Below, piece by piece: positions 1 to 11,014 of a DNA stretch of 64,000 nt. The stretch's first letter is position 1. Every line of letters begins with the position of its first letter. The notes beneath the pieces are model-generated. The model was given only the letters and a program-made list of their open reading frames with translations. It made no database searches and had not been told where the DNA came from. A program made the translations under genes and the position numbers. This DNA comes from Lobosporangium transversale (Eukaryota; Mortierellomycota; Mortierellomycetes; Mortierellales; Mortierellaceae): positions 186,001 to 250,000 of the forward strand of contig NW_019028993.1 of assembly GCF_002105155.1 (NCBI RefSeq). Reading direction: 5' to 3'.

Positions 1-1582
1 GACACTCTTTACAACTTTTGGTAATAATTATTTCTTTATTTTTAAAAAAAATCTCTTTATTCAACAAAGCATTGGCTCGTCTTGTTGATGTACACCTTTC
101 TTTCATCTCTTAGAACAAAGCTTCCTCACAGTCGTCTTTTTTTTCGAATACAGAAGCGAATGATGAGCTGCTTTGAAGACATAAAGATTTTGGTTGACTA
201 TTGTTTGTTAAATAGTTCATTTGAGCAGGATTCAATGAGTGGATGAGCGACTCTGCAACAACGGTTGATGCTACGTCGTCTGGCGTACTCTTTTCTGAGC
301 ATAGTGCACAGGATATAGCTCAAAGGACATTAGGACAAATGACATGGGACATTGGATATAGAGCATAGGAAAGCCTCAAGTCAAAAATAAAATACTCAAG
401 GTCGCCAACTGCCGTCAGCTTAAATACTAGAGTCTCGAGAAGCTAGAGTACCCAAGCCAATCAAGATGCCCAAGGTACTCAAGATACTCGAGATCCCAAG
501 GCCACCAAGGTGCTCAAGGTGCTCGTTCTTTACTCGATGCTGTAATTACCAGGTTCTCGAGGTCAGCTGAGACCCTTTTCTGTTCCTTCCTTGCTCATTG
601 AAGTAGATGCTGCCAAGTTCCAAGTAAGCATCAATGGTAACAGTGAGAGTGCCAAGTGATGTAACGTTTGTATTGAAGCTGAAGACTTGTAATAGTGCTG
701 ACATTATTTTATTTATCTATTTTTCTTTTTACTCAACTTCTAGTTGCTATGGCCTGCGCTTTACCCTAAAGATCGGTGTACTAGGACTCATTAATTTAGT
801 GTGTTTGTTTAGCTGTATGCTGAGGCTGTGTGAAAGCGAAGCGGAGGGCTCTTCAGCAGCTCTATCCACAGTCAAGACATGAAAAGCTTTGTTACTAAGC
901 TTTTATTCTATTCCCTGCAGATGTCTATGTTATTAAGATGCATAAAGGCACCAAGTAAGGGCCTGAAGAGCGAGAGTCTGCAGCTTCTGGAGACTGAGCC
1001 AGTAACTCCAGTAGGCGGTGCTTTGTCAAGGATCTAGGGCGTATAACAACACAGAATGGCATCTTCCGAGCTAGGCAGACGGTTAAATGGTGGTAAGAGT
1101 ACAAGCAGTTGGCAGGGCAAGCTTTGGACATTCGATGAAAACCATCCTGACCCGCCGTCTTTTGCGCTTATAGAGGGTATTTGACAAAGGACTATACTAT
1201 TGAGGACTATGTCTGTACTAGCGCATAGTGATCACCTACGCTGGATGCCGTCAAAAGTCATGCGATCCAGTGCGTGCTCTCTCTGGTGTTATTTGATCAT
1301 TGATCAGACTCACGCATGTCCACTTACTGCACACATATGTGTCCTGGATATGTTACTCTATAGCCAGATACGCAGCTCTACTTTGACCTCGACTGTATAA
1401 ATGTCTCTTGCGTGCGATGTGTAGATCTACATCTTTTTTTCTCTCTTCATTTCTTGTCTGTCATTATGATCAGTTAAACTTTCTTATCCTCAACTGAAGA
1501 TTTATCCAACATTTTGAAATTATGTGGTCACAAACTTTGTTTCTTTTTATTGAATCACAAAGAAAAGTAATATAAAAAAGAA
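1..1582. other. Gene-poor intergenic stretch
   Basis: No reading frame here has convincing coding character; all open frames are short and resemble no family I know. Around 430-530 lies a degenerate short repeat built on caaggtactc / aagatactcgag variants, which looks like decayed simple sequence. I see no RNA gene. Confidence 0.5.
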
Positions 1583-1584
1583 TA

Positions 1585-2420
1585 AAGGAAAAATGCACCT
1601 CCCTGTCAGAATAAAAAATTGACCCCCGGCTGAGAATTCCCAAGACCCCCTCGTCAACTCGGAATTCTTACCCCCGTCCCCCGTCAGAATTCAGAAGCAC
1701 CCCCCGTAAAGATTCTCGAAAGGTAAATCTTAACCCCCCGTCAACCGTCTTAATTATCGGAATCTTTACCCCACCCGTCAACATTTTGAGGCTGTTTTTT
1801 GGGTCTTATTTTCTACTTTTGGCTACATCTGTCTTTCTATTAAACTCAACGCTATTGAAGCCCTCTTACTTTTTATCTTATCATCAAAAACTTGACAGTA
1901 GAAAAATCAGCTAGACAGACACATTGTTGCGATTAGCAGTCATTTACATGGGTTTTTACTATAGCTAAGATTTTTACCCTTTTTATTTAACGAAGATCCC
2001 TGGATCACAATAAACACATCTTTATTTCGTTCTCGTTACTTATTATGACCCTGGCATATTTCACACATGTTCCTTGATGAATGGCTCCCTCCCTAGTATT
2101 GTATTTATCTCTAGGCTCAGAACCTTCAGCAACTTTACATGCGATATAGTCATCGAAAAGAAAGACTTTACACTATAACACCACACTATGAATCAATTTT
2201 TTTGCTGTCAACAAGCCACAAAGATGCTTGCATAAACTCAGGTCCAACTTTATGCTCTTGATTAGGAATGAAAAACGGTTCTCAATTTCAAAAACAGCTC
2301 TAGAATATTGACAGGGGGGTTAAGGATTACGTGGTTGCCGGGGGAATAAGAATTCCGAATAAAGGTATGTTGACGGGGGGGTTTTAGGAATTCTCAGCCG
2401 GGGGGGTGCATTTTTCCTTA
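1585..2420. mobile_element. C/G-block inverted-repeat MITE, copy 1
   Basis: The element starts with aaggaaaaatgcacc (1585-1599) and ends with the reverse complement ggtgcatttttcctt (2405-2419). Each arm carries several degenerate repeats of a block made of GAATTC-like sequence plus five to seven C (left) or G (right) and GTCAA/TTGAC. The roughly 500 bp core has no coding frame, so this looks like a non-autonomous DNA element. A target-site duplication is not clear. A truncated second copy lies at 53194-53837. Confidence 0.7.
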
Positions 2421-2678
2421 GTCCAGAAATTATAACAAAAGTTTTTTTTTTGTTCTGTCGTGTATACCGTGTATATATAAGAACCAAGCGCAAGTTATAT
2501 GCATATATAAGGACCCAGCATATACATGCAACTAAGAAGAAGCTGCTATTCATTTTTGGAGTAAACTTTTTGTAGAGGTAAGAAATCGGTATCACAGAGG
2601 TAAGAAATCGGTAAGAAACCGGTAAGTAACTTACCGATTTTTTACTTTTGCAAAAACCGATGTTAGATAAATTTTGTA

Positions 2679-2934
2679 CAGTGGAATCTCGATAATTGTA
2701 CACTTTTGTACAAATTTCAAATTTGATATATTTCTAGGCCATTGGTTGGCTAAGAGCCTTACTCTTTTAAAAAAAAGTATTCTAAAAAACCCACACTCAA
2801 CTGGAGTAGGGGAATCAGCAGAGGATTTTTAGAATAGTTTTTCATGAATTGTCGGCTTCTTAGCCAATCAATAACCGAGAAATATAGCAAATTCGAAAAT
2901 TGTACAAAAGTGTACAATTATCGAGATTCCACTG
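2679..2934. mobile_element. 256-bp palindromic MITE of pogo/mariner type
   Basis: Both ends read CAGTGGAATCTCGATAATTG when taken inward, and both are flanked by TA (2677-2678 and 2935-2936), the target duplication of the Tc1/mariner/pogo superfamily. The near-perfect repeat runs for about 36 bp per side. Weaker symmetry continues almost to the centre, including a shared block ending in ttggctaag, so the whole element could fold as a hairpin. It has no coding capacity. Confidence 0.8.
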
Positions 2935-2935
2935 T

Positions 2936-3261
2936 ACGCCACAATCGGTTTATTTTACCGGATTCAGGTATGGGAGGGGTACATCAGTACGAAAACACTG
3001 TCTTAAACTGATGACTATTTGGGTTTCTCTAATATTTCAACATCAAAAAGTTGTATCACAGTTATTTGGACCGTAATATTCACTTTTTTTTTTTTTTTTT
3101 TTTTTTTTGTTTCCGCTTCTTCATAGGAGGTCGTGTTAGAAAAATAACATTTACTGTTGGAATGCTTAGTAAAATTTTCCGAAGATTTATTGTGATCCAA
3201 TATATGCACGTGCATACACATGTAGTGCATTAAGAATGTCTCAATGATAGCCTTGCTGTAG

Positions 3262-3296
<35 letters not shown>

Positions 3297-3377
3297 GTTC
3301 ATTCAAATCATGACAGTGGGGACTCTGAATCAAAGGGATAGAGATCTCGGAATTGGTTCCTCATTAAAAACAATATT

Positions 3378-3413
<36 letters not shown>

Positions 3414-3782
3414 TTTCTCCCCTCTTCGCCTTGCAAATGATGGATTCAAATTTGAATCTGATAAAAACAAAAGAAACATTAGATCATACCGATTGTACAG
3501 TTCTTTAAAAAAAACCTCCGAGCTGGAATGGCAATGGCGCCGGGGTATCAAGTTATCCTTTAGTTGGCACAAGCAACGCATTATTCGTCTGCTCATGTAT
3601 AAATACCTGAACTCTCCGAACACTTCTCGGACCTACCAGCGATATCAATACTCTAAGAATCCAGGGTAGTCAACACCACCTACAATCAGCCAATCAACTT
3701 ATTCATCTTCTCTCTCTCTCTCTCTCTCTCTTTTTATTTTTTTCTCTCTTGCTTTGTCATCCATCCTTATTATTAAGACACA
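2936..3782. other. Homopolymer-rich upstream region
   Basis: This stretch holds T tracts of about 23-32 bases near 3085, 3270 and 3380. A (CT)n run at about 3711-3731 lies about 50 bases before the ATG at 3783 and probably belongs to the promoter or 5' leader of that gene. Frames seen here are products of the homopolymers. Confidence 0.5.
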
Positions 3783-4145
3783 ATGTTGTTCAAGACTCCT
3801 TCTATTGCTTTAGTTGCGACCATTTTGACGGTCATCCAGGCCGCACCCTTGACAGCCGAGACTTCGTCCATTAATCTATCTTTAGCCAATCCTACCTCGA
3901 TCACCCTTCCCGTTGTTAAGCCTGCCCAGACCAATCCTACCATCGCGGCTCCTACAAAGTCCGAAGCTTCGGTCAACGAGGATCTCCAGGCCATCAACAC
4001 TGCTGAAGGATCTGTAGAGGATTTGAATGCCAACGTGTCCGAGGAAGGTGCAAACTCCAAATGCGGCTGGAACTGTTGGGGCAATTGCCGATGTCCCTGG
4101 TGGTGTAAAAACTGGTGCAACAATTGGTGTCCATGGTGGTGCTAA
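3783..4145 (+). CDS. Small secreted Cys/Trp-rich protein
   Basis: The frame encodes 120 residues with one exon. Residues 1-20 form a clear signal peptide: Lys near the start, a hydrophobic core, then an Ala-Ala-Pro cleavage region. A low-complexity Ser/Thr/Ala/Asn middle of about 70 residues follows. The last 28 residues contain eight Cys and eight Trp, with units such as CGWNCWGNC and CPWWCKNWC, and the chain ends on Cys. I know no family with this pattern. Metal binding, membrane-active or wall-associated roles are only guesses. A (CT)n tract precedes the ATG, and an A tract of about 32 bases begins 55 bases after the stop. The signal peptide and biased tail make it a good real gene despite its size. 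Confidence 0.75.
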   Translation: MLFKTPSIALVATILTVIQAAPLTAETSSINLSLANPTSITLPVVKPAQTNPTIAAPTKSEASVNEDLQAINTAEGSVEDLNANVSEEGANSKCGWNCWGNCRCPWWCKNWCNNWCPWWC

Positions 4146-4198
4146 AGGACAAGAAACAAAATCTTGAACTACAACCTCAGCCAAGTAATAAGCTTCGG

Positions 4199-4234
<36 letters not shown>

Positions 4235-4655
4235 GTGAGGGATAAAAGAGATGATGACTATTCGAATCATTGCCAATATCTTAGTCTTCATCTTCATATG
4301 AATAAACAACTTCTTGCTAGTTCTTCTATTTTGTTATCCCTGTTATTTACAAGGTGGAGTAATATATCCATTCACTTTTTAAAATTCAGCTGAAATCCCT
4401 TAGGATGGAAAGATTATTCAATGTTCCTTGATTTAAAGATGGTTGATTAGGACCTCTTGTAAGTGTTTGCTTTGTATCACAACTTTTGGCTTCCAATCGC
4501 CCATTATGCTATTGTTATCGTTTCGTTTCCTTTATTGTTTAGTTGTTTGTAGTATACTGTTCTTTTGCCTCATCAATTGGACAAAAAGAGGGCAGAACAA
4601 ATTCCCTTTATTTTTTTTTGTCTTATTTTTCTTATTTTTTCTTCTTTTTCTTCTT
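4146..4655. other. Convergent intergenic region
   Basis: This is the space between two convergent genes. It contains one A tract (about 4200-4231) and T-rich sequence before 4655. I see no gene or RNA in it. Confidence 0.5.
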
Positions 4656-5395
4656 CTAGAGTTGCACAATTCGAATTCCATCCTTGTTCACAACCTTAGC
4701 TACGAAGTCAGGCATGTTAAGGATCATGCGTGAGCGAAGTTCTTGGATGCACTTTTGCAACAGCTTGACGCCCTCTTCCTCTGTGATATCCTCACGATGG
4801 TACCGATCCAGAAGCGATAAGCAGTAGTAAGCACCGTATCCATGTGCAGCAAATGGGACTTCTGCCGATGAAGCCAAGTGATCCAGCCAGTACAGTGAAG
4901 GCTTGTTGGTCTTGACATCGTATCCACCAATCAACAAGTTAACAGAATATGGTTTCTGGAAAAATGTGCAAAAAAAAAAAAAAAAAAGAAAAAAAAAGAA
5001 AAACGACAATGATATATAGAAAATAGGACCATAACGTTAGCATCTCTTGAACAATAAACAATACTGAGCCGTAAGGCAACACGAGTCGATAATATGACTT
5101 TCTTTTTTACCCTGCTACGCAAGCTGTCAGCCAATTCACGTCTGGCAAAGGAAGCGACAGCTTTGGGACTAAGCTCGATACCGTTGCGGATCCCGTAGAG
5201 CTTCACGTTACGTTCAATATATTCTGAAAAGTGAACACCATCGCCAGGCTCGCCCGAGAAGAGCATGATCGAGTGTGAGTTGAGTTCCCTAGACTTGTCT
5301 TCACCAATCTTCATGAGAGTAATGGATGCAACTGCCTTGGAATCGTACGCAGTGATGACAAAGTCCTTGCCTGTGATGCCGAAAAGAGTATCCAT
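4656..5395 (-). CDS. PRE1: 20S proteasome subunit beta-4 (PSMB2/Pre1 type)
   Basis: There are two exons: 5395-5111 (95 codons) and 4955-4656 (99 codons plus stop), giving 194 residues against about 200 in the family. The donor is gtaaaa, the acceptor ttccag, and the splice is in phase 0. The N-terminus MDTLFGITGKDFVITAYDS and the blocks FSGEPGDGVHFSEYI, NGIELSPKAVASFARR and PFAAHGYGAYYCLSLLDRY match the beta-4 subunit, a non-catalytic member of the inner beta rings. It lacks a processed active-site Thr, as expected for beta-4. It should sit in the 20S core particle in nucleus and cytosol. The 155-base intron has an A/T homopolymer just upstream of its acceptor. Confidence 0.95.
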
Positions 5396-6965
5396 GTTGT
5401 ATCGGGTTTTTATGATACTGTAACGCTAGTCGTAGTATAGTAATAGTAATAGCTGATGTTGCTTGTCGCTCTTGTTGCTGTTGGTGTTGACGAAGGGAGT
5501 AGGCGTTGAAGTAACAAAAAAAAAAAGAGTAATGCAAACTGTTCAAAGAGGTTAATGAATTGTTCATTAGTCCCTTGTCGACGCGCACGCACGCACACGC
5601 GTGTCAATAGAGTAGTCACACTGACGTCAATGACGCGCCTTTATTTCTTAGGCTTTTATTGGCCAGATCAGGAGTATTTAATAAAGGACAAGTACCTGGA
5701 AGTAATGGAATTTAAGCTTTAGACCCCTGCGCGACCTCATACTTCTCCGCCTCGCCTCTTTTCCCTATATTTTTGCCAAGGATGATGTGTCCATGAGCCT
5801 GTAGTAGGCCCTGTGACCCAAATTAGATTATGTAAAAGCTTCAGATTCAGAAATATCTGACTCGGGGACAGCATTAACTCCAGGAACAACCGCTAGCGGC
5901 GTCACTGGACTTTGTTTCTTGCTCGGTCGTGGTCTTTGTGAAATCAAGTTGCCGAGTAGCGACTTTTAAATCTTTTTAAATTCTTTGGTGGCGTGTCTTC
6001 CGGTACCCTCTCCGGATGTGAATTACGTACCGAAAGCTTGGGTACGTCTTTTCTTGCATCGGAGACTGAGAATCGGGACTGGAGGCTACTGTATGTGTGG
6101 GGCATAGATGTAGCGACAGGGGAAATGGTGTTATGGGGACTCAGAAGAGCTTGTTAAGGGTCTTTGAGACATGGCACGGCTCAGTTCTTTATATGTTTTT
6201 AAACTTTTTTTTTTTTTTTTTTTTTTGCAGAAAAAGAGTTGCGGTAACCACAGTATTCTTCGCCCGGTTTTAATAGGTTAGAGATACCTTTCAGCACATT
6301 GGCTAACTGGAAGCTATATACAGGAAGTAATAGTGCGCAACCACACATCTACATTTGATTTGAGTTGGACTTGGTGAAAGTGCCGATTATATGAGGCTCT
6401 TAACTAAGATGCAGTGAGCGAGGCTGTTATCTATCGATCTATCAAAGATCAGTCAGTTATCGGTGGGTCAATGATCAATGACTGACTACTTTGCTTTGGG
6501 GTATCTGGAAGGATTCCCATGAAGTCCCTGTCTTGCCTGTCGATGTTAGGCCTGATGGGCTTCAGGCTGCAGTAACTTGTGCTACTTGCTAATGTTTGGA
6601 TTGGTCCGTACTGTGGTCACACAAGGAAGGGCCCAATGTGCCAAAGATGCTCTCCAGGCACGACATTCATCTCACCAAACAAGAAATTTTTTTGCCTCTT
6701 CTATTTTCTCTTTTCTCCTAGATTCATATACTTTTTTTTTTTTTTTTTTTTTTTTTATTTATTTGGTACGGCGCTGCACTGCAGCAGCGACAACGCGAGC
6801 ACATGTACACAAGTAACAACAAGAAAGTATGAGTGCATGCATGCATTTGCTTCTCTTTTTTTTCCGTTCTTTTTATTTCATCAAAAAAAAAATTTTTTTT
6901 GTGTGTTTTTATCTCGTCATTTTTACCCCTGCCCAACATTTCCAAAGACAACAAATAGCAATACC

Positions 6966-7000
<35 letters not shown>

Positions 7001-7197
7001 CATATTTCAAGTACAGTGTTCCTCAGTGTACCCCTCATCCAACTAACCTCGTTCATTTCTATATAACAGACAGTATCTTGAGATTTTTTTTTTTTTTTTT
7101 TTTTTTTTATATTTAACAAACAAAAAAAAAGAAAGTAGAAAACTTATAATCAAAAGATTCAACTCTTTTTTTTTTCTCCTTTTTCTAAAAACTCGTC
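5396..7197. other. Long intergenic region with T tracts
   Basis: About 1.8 kb without a supportable gene. It contains T tracts near 6205-6228, 6732-6756, 6970-7000 and 7085-7108. Candidate frames at 6577-7046 are mostly poly-Phe and show no family resemblance. The last 100 bases are pyrimidine-rich and probably hold the promoter of the gene at 7198. Confidence 0.5.
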
Positions 7198-8019
7198 ATG
7201 GAGACCACCTTCATGGCCATCATAGGCTGTTTAGCCTTCGCATTATTCCTTTACAGCCTCAAAACATGTTTGAAGACCAATAGCACTGCCTCCTTTGTCT
7301 CAGATCTAGATCACTCACATTGCCCTCCACCAGATCCCAGATCGACCGTGCGGTTATCAACTGCAGGTATCAGAGCACAGACCATGCTTGAGATAGGAGC
7401 AAGGAATAACAGAGCAAGTCGTAACGCTTCAACTTCTGGCAACCCTGCTCCTACATCTCGACAGCCCAGGTCTGGAGGGCAACGATTACATCGGGATGCT
7501 ATAGATTCTGTAGACCCTTTGCCGCTTTATGAAGATCCAGTGTCGGTGCCATCATCATCACCATGTTATTCATGTACTGTTGATGCTGCTGAGCATACAT
7601 TGCAGATTGAGCATATTAGGGCACAACAAAACCAATCATCACTATCACAAGAAACATATGATACCCATGAAACACATGTTTCTATGGAGGACCCGCCACC
7701 AGATTATGTTCCACGAACTAATGAAGAACAGATTCATCCATCGTCAGCCGGGACTCCATCGGCAACAGCAGCAACAACAGCAGCAACGACAATAACAGTA
7801 ACAACAGCAACAGCAGCAATTGCAACAATAGCAATGGTAAGCACATTAGCAGCAATGGCGCCTGAGACATCAACAACTTCTCAAACCCAGCAACCGTATC
7901 TATCACATTCTCTAGAGATGAGGGCCTCACCAACTAGGGACCAACAGGAGAATGAGGCAAGGCAAAACCCAACAGCCAGTAGCGATAGCAACAATTGCTC
8001 TAATCAAAATGTAAATTAA
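7198..8019 (+). CDS. Single-pass membrane protein with PPxY motifs
   Basis: This is a single-exon frame of 273 residues. Residues about 5-22 form one hydrophobic helix at the extreme N-terminus, followed by a long polar Ser/Thr/Gln/Asn-rich tail with no recognisable fold. The tail carries PLPLYEDP (an LPxY-like site) near residue 105 and DPPPDYVP (a PPxY site) near residue 165. In other fungi, short membrane proteins with such sites act as adaptors that recruit the Rsp5/Nedd4 ubiquitin ligase through its WW domains, and that role is my inference. A CAG/CAA microsatellite at about 7765-7830 encodes an Ala/Thr-rich stretch in this frame. The gene is convergent with the one at 8708. Confidence 0.65.
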   Translation: METTFMAIIGCLAFALFLYSLKTCLKTNSTASFVSDLDHSHCPPPDPRSTVRLSTAGIRAQTMLEIGARNNRASRNASTSGNPAPTSRQPRSGGQRLHRDAIDSVDPLPLYEDPVSVPSSSPCYSCTVDAAEHTLQIEHIRAQQNQSSLSQETYDTHETHVSMEDPPPDYVPRTNEEQIHPSSAGTPSATAATTAATTITVTTATAAIATIAMVSTLAAMAPETSTTSQTQQPYLSHSLEMRASPTRDQQENEARQNPTASSDSNNCSNQNVN

Positions 8020-8226
8020 AAATTGGGCACATGCTTATTTCTCTTACACCCACCCTCCTTCCTTCCTTTACTCTTATGCAAGGAAAAAAAAAAAAAAAAA
8101 AAAAAAAGGGTAATGAGAAACAGTGGTTTTTGTAGAAATATAACCCATCCCATAGTCTTAAGCATTGATGGGCAATAGTGGAAGCCAGCCTCTCTATCCA
8201 TGACTACTTCATTTGTTTACGCTGCC

Positions 8227-8260
<34 letters not shown>

Positions 8261-8707
8261 CTTCATCGCCATATGCATATCATATTTCGTAGTGTAATAT
8301 ATAATCAGAAAGTAGTCGAGTAACCGTATAGACCTTAGTAACCCCTCCGTCTATTCACAAAGATGGAGCTTTCTATCGTTTCTGTTCTCATTACTGAAAT
8401 CATTAAATCCTGCATCTTTTTTTTTTTTTTCATCAACCGATTCGTGGCCTCGCTATTAATACAGATAAATAAAAAGGCCCCGTTGGAAACTGCTCATCCT
8501 CTTTTTCTTTCCCTCCCCTTACTTTTACTTCTAGTACATCATCTTCAATAGTAGGGAAATAGTAGCATAGTAGTTATAACAGCAAAATCCCATACTGTAA
8601 TTTTAATCATTACGTATTTGTACGACTTCTCTGTAAGCATGCTCTTTTCTTTCTTTACTTTTACTTTTACTTTTGTTTTTGTTTTTATTTTTATATTTTC
8701 TTAACGG
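8020..8707. other. Convergent intergenic region
   Basis: It separates two convergent genes. It holds an A tract at about 8082-8107, T tracts at about 8229-8258 and 8418-8431, and a (tttact)n/(ttttgt)n run near 8655-8690. I see no gene. Confidence 0.5.
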
Positions 8708-11014
8708 CTAATGTCCGCTTGGCCTAGAGTGTTGTGGGATTGCAGGAGCGATTCGCGGTGGCAAATCTTGCTCATTCTCAGCATAGATTTCTCTTGATTG
8801 AGGACTACGTGTTGGAGAGTCTTGGACCAAAGTCGATGCTGTTGACATTAAATCCGGACTGCTCTCATTGTGATTAACATTATTATTATTATTAAAGTTA
8901 TTATTGTTATTATTGTTATTAATGGCGGCGACATTGGTATCGTTGCGAGTCGGCGGAACAAATGGTCTGGGCTCCCAGAAAAGGGGTACACTCGGAAGAC
9001 CCGAAGTTAGCGGTGAAGCCACACTCATGCTTCCACTTTGGATACTATTGGTATTGTTAATATGATTGTTTGTGTTGACATTGTTGTTATTATTGTTATT
9101 ACTTGGCCCTGGAGGAACAAATGGCTTGGGCTCCCAATACAACGGTGTTGCTGAAATAGCATCCGAAATTGAAGAAGCTGGTGGTAGGCTCAAGACTTCA
9201 CGATTCAAGGGTGAGGCTATTTGAATTCCATGTGGATCATGAAGAGGGAGTGGAAGTACCGCATGTGGTCCAGCCGTATTCTCGGTATAGGCAGGCAGAT
9301 CCATTGGGTAGGACCCATTGATTGGAGGATTGTTGGCATTGGCGGTATGGCTGAGGTTGTTGTTAGTATAAGGGGTATAGGTTGAAGATGAAGCAAACTG
9401 ACTAGGATTGGATGGATCTATTGGACGTGAAGCCCAAGAGTCCGTGACATCAGACTTCATGGCTCGCTCAATAGGCAGTTGTAGCGGGAGCAAATTGCTG
9501 CCTTCCAAGCCCGCGTTGCTACCTTCTGAATCTGCCAAACCCTTAAACGCATTCTTGTTCTGTTGTCGCCGCTTGCGTATAAACAGAAACACTGCAACAG
9601 CCGCGACCACTGCGATGCCTACACATATCCCCCCAATCATGCCTCCATTGCTGCTTCTATCGTCTGTAGTAGTATCGGTTGGTCGAGGACTTCTGGTTGA
9701 GGATGGATTAGGGGATGAGGGGTCATCTACGTGGAGGCCATACTGGTCCGGAATACTGATCCTATTTGGTGAGGTGGCCCATTTAGCGAACTGGTATCCC
9801 GACAGAGGGGCACTATAAAGGCCCGAGCTGTTATACATGAACAAGAACGGATGGGCTGCACCCTGGACAAGGAGGATCGTGCGTACGTTGTCAAACGTGC
9901 CTGAATACCCTAAAACATCGAGGGATTTAATTGGACTAGTCCCGTCCGTCGTAAACACCCTGGTGCTGGCAGGGCCAGAAAACTTGGACTATAAGAGCGG
10001 GAAATGAAGAGAATAAAAAAATAGAGCTTATAAATATTCTTTTATAAGACAAAGGAAATTGTCGGGGGGGGGGGGGGGGGGGGGGTTTCTTACTTTGCAC
10101 GATAATGCAGCGCCTTTATTAAAAGGCCACATATTGACATCAGGATAATCCGTAGCGCAGGGGGCCCATAAACTATACCCGTCTATATACGTCAAGGTTG
10201 AGGGGTTTGGCATGGTCGTGGATCCAGGCGTAACAGGGACCTTTGTCAAGATAGTACTGTCCCACTGTAGGGCAGACATATTCTGGCCCAACACGAACAA
10301 TGTATTATTTGCCCCGAATGTGAGAGACCTAGTGACATATGGCTTTAATTATTATTGAAGAGGTAAAATCCATACATTAGTGGATCTAGCACAGAGATAG
10401 ACAAAAACTAGCATTTAGAAAGGTTGGACAAGATGGGGGTTTTGCTTGTTTACCAACTTCCAAGGGGCCGCATTTTGTTCCATGACGTTGGTGGTAGGGT
10501 TGAACGAGGCCATCATAATTCTAGTATCACTTCCTTGGGTCGAGATCGAGGCATGCATCAAGATGTTTTGATTCGTTACTGGATCCAACAAGTTGTACAA
10601 GTGTGCTTTGGCGGATTCGAGCCAAACATAAGGCTGAGAGACATCAATGTTCTTCCATGTGCCTGCTGCTCCTGCACTACCAGGCGTGTATTGGATCCCT
10701 CTAACGACTGTGTCCTGTGGTGCAGACTTGGATTGCTGTGATAGGCGTGCTAGAGCTGTAAAGACCCCTTTATTATCAACTGCACAACCATATCCAAGAC
10801 CATTGGTGTTGACTTCACTGAGATAATAGTATGGATCGCGAGGGACAGCACTGATTAAGGACCAGGTCATGTACTGGACGTTCTCATTTGGATAGTCGTC
10901 CGATTTGATCAAGATATTATAGCTCGAAGACAAGTCGCTATAACTAGAAGCGTATGCAAGTGCGAACACTCGGATACCGTCTGTCGCTGTGCAAACTGGG
11001 TTAAGAATACCCAT
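8708..11014 (-). CDS. Single-pass membrane protein, family paralog A
   Basis: Three exons are inferred: 11014-10454, 10342-10094 and 9988-8708, all joined in phase 0, for about 696 residues. The donors are gtaaac and gtaaga; the acceptors are taaag and tatag. Exons 1-2 and the first part of exon 3 form a globular region with no fold I recognise. A DDPS block leads into a Ser/Pro/Thr stalk, one transmembrane helix (GGICVGIAVVAAVAVFLFI) and basic residues. The long cytoplasmic-type tail has poly-Asn runs, an LPAY site and two copies of PL(Y/F)WEP(K/R)PFVPP. It ends APAIPQHSRPSGH. Genes at 55500 and 57950 share exon borders, architecture and tail. The predicted start MGILNPVC has no signal peptide, so an upstream exon may be missing. 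Intron 2 carries 22 consecutive C. Confidence 0.8.
10064..10085. repeat. 22-base poly-G/C tract inside an intron
   Basis: This is the only long G/C homopolymer in the window; all others are A/T. On the gene strand it is poly-C, lying 8 bases after the gtaaga donor of intron 2 of paralog A. Confidence 0.9.

Noticed and set aside
634..1400. Open frames of 60-80 codons on both strands
   Set aside because: No coding bias, domain or homologous feel; length is expected by chance at this base composition.
2320..2703. 127-codon minus-strand frame
   Set aside because: It runs across the right arm of one MITE into the next repeat and has no protein-like conservation.
3015..3669. Frames with long Lys or Phe runs
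   Set aside because: They are translations of A/T homopolymers. The same explanation covers frames at 6577-7116, 8016-8201, 12553-12801, 21480-21851 and 62984-63229.
3882..4184. Minus-strand frames overlapping the Cys/Trp-rich gene
   Set aside because: Antisense shadows. The plus-strand frame has a signal peptide and ordered composition.
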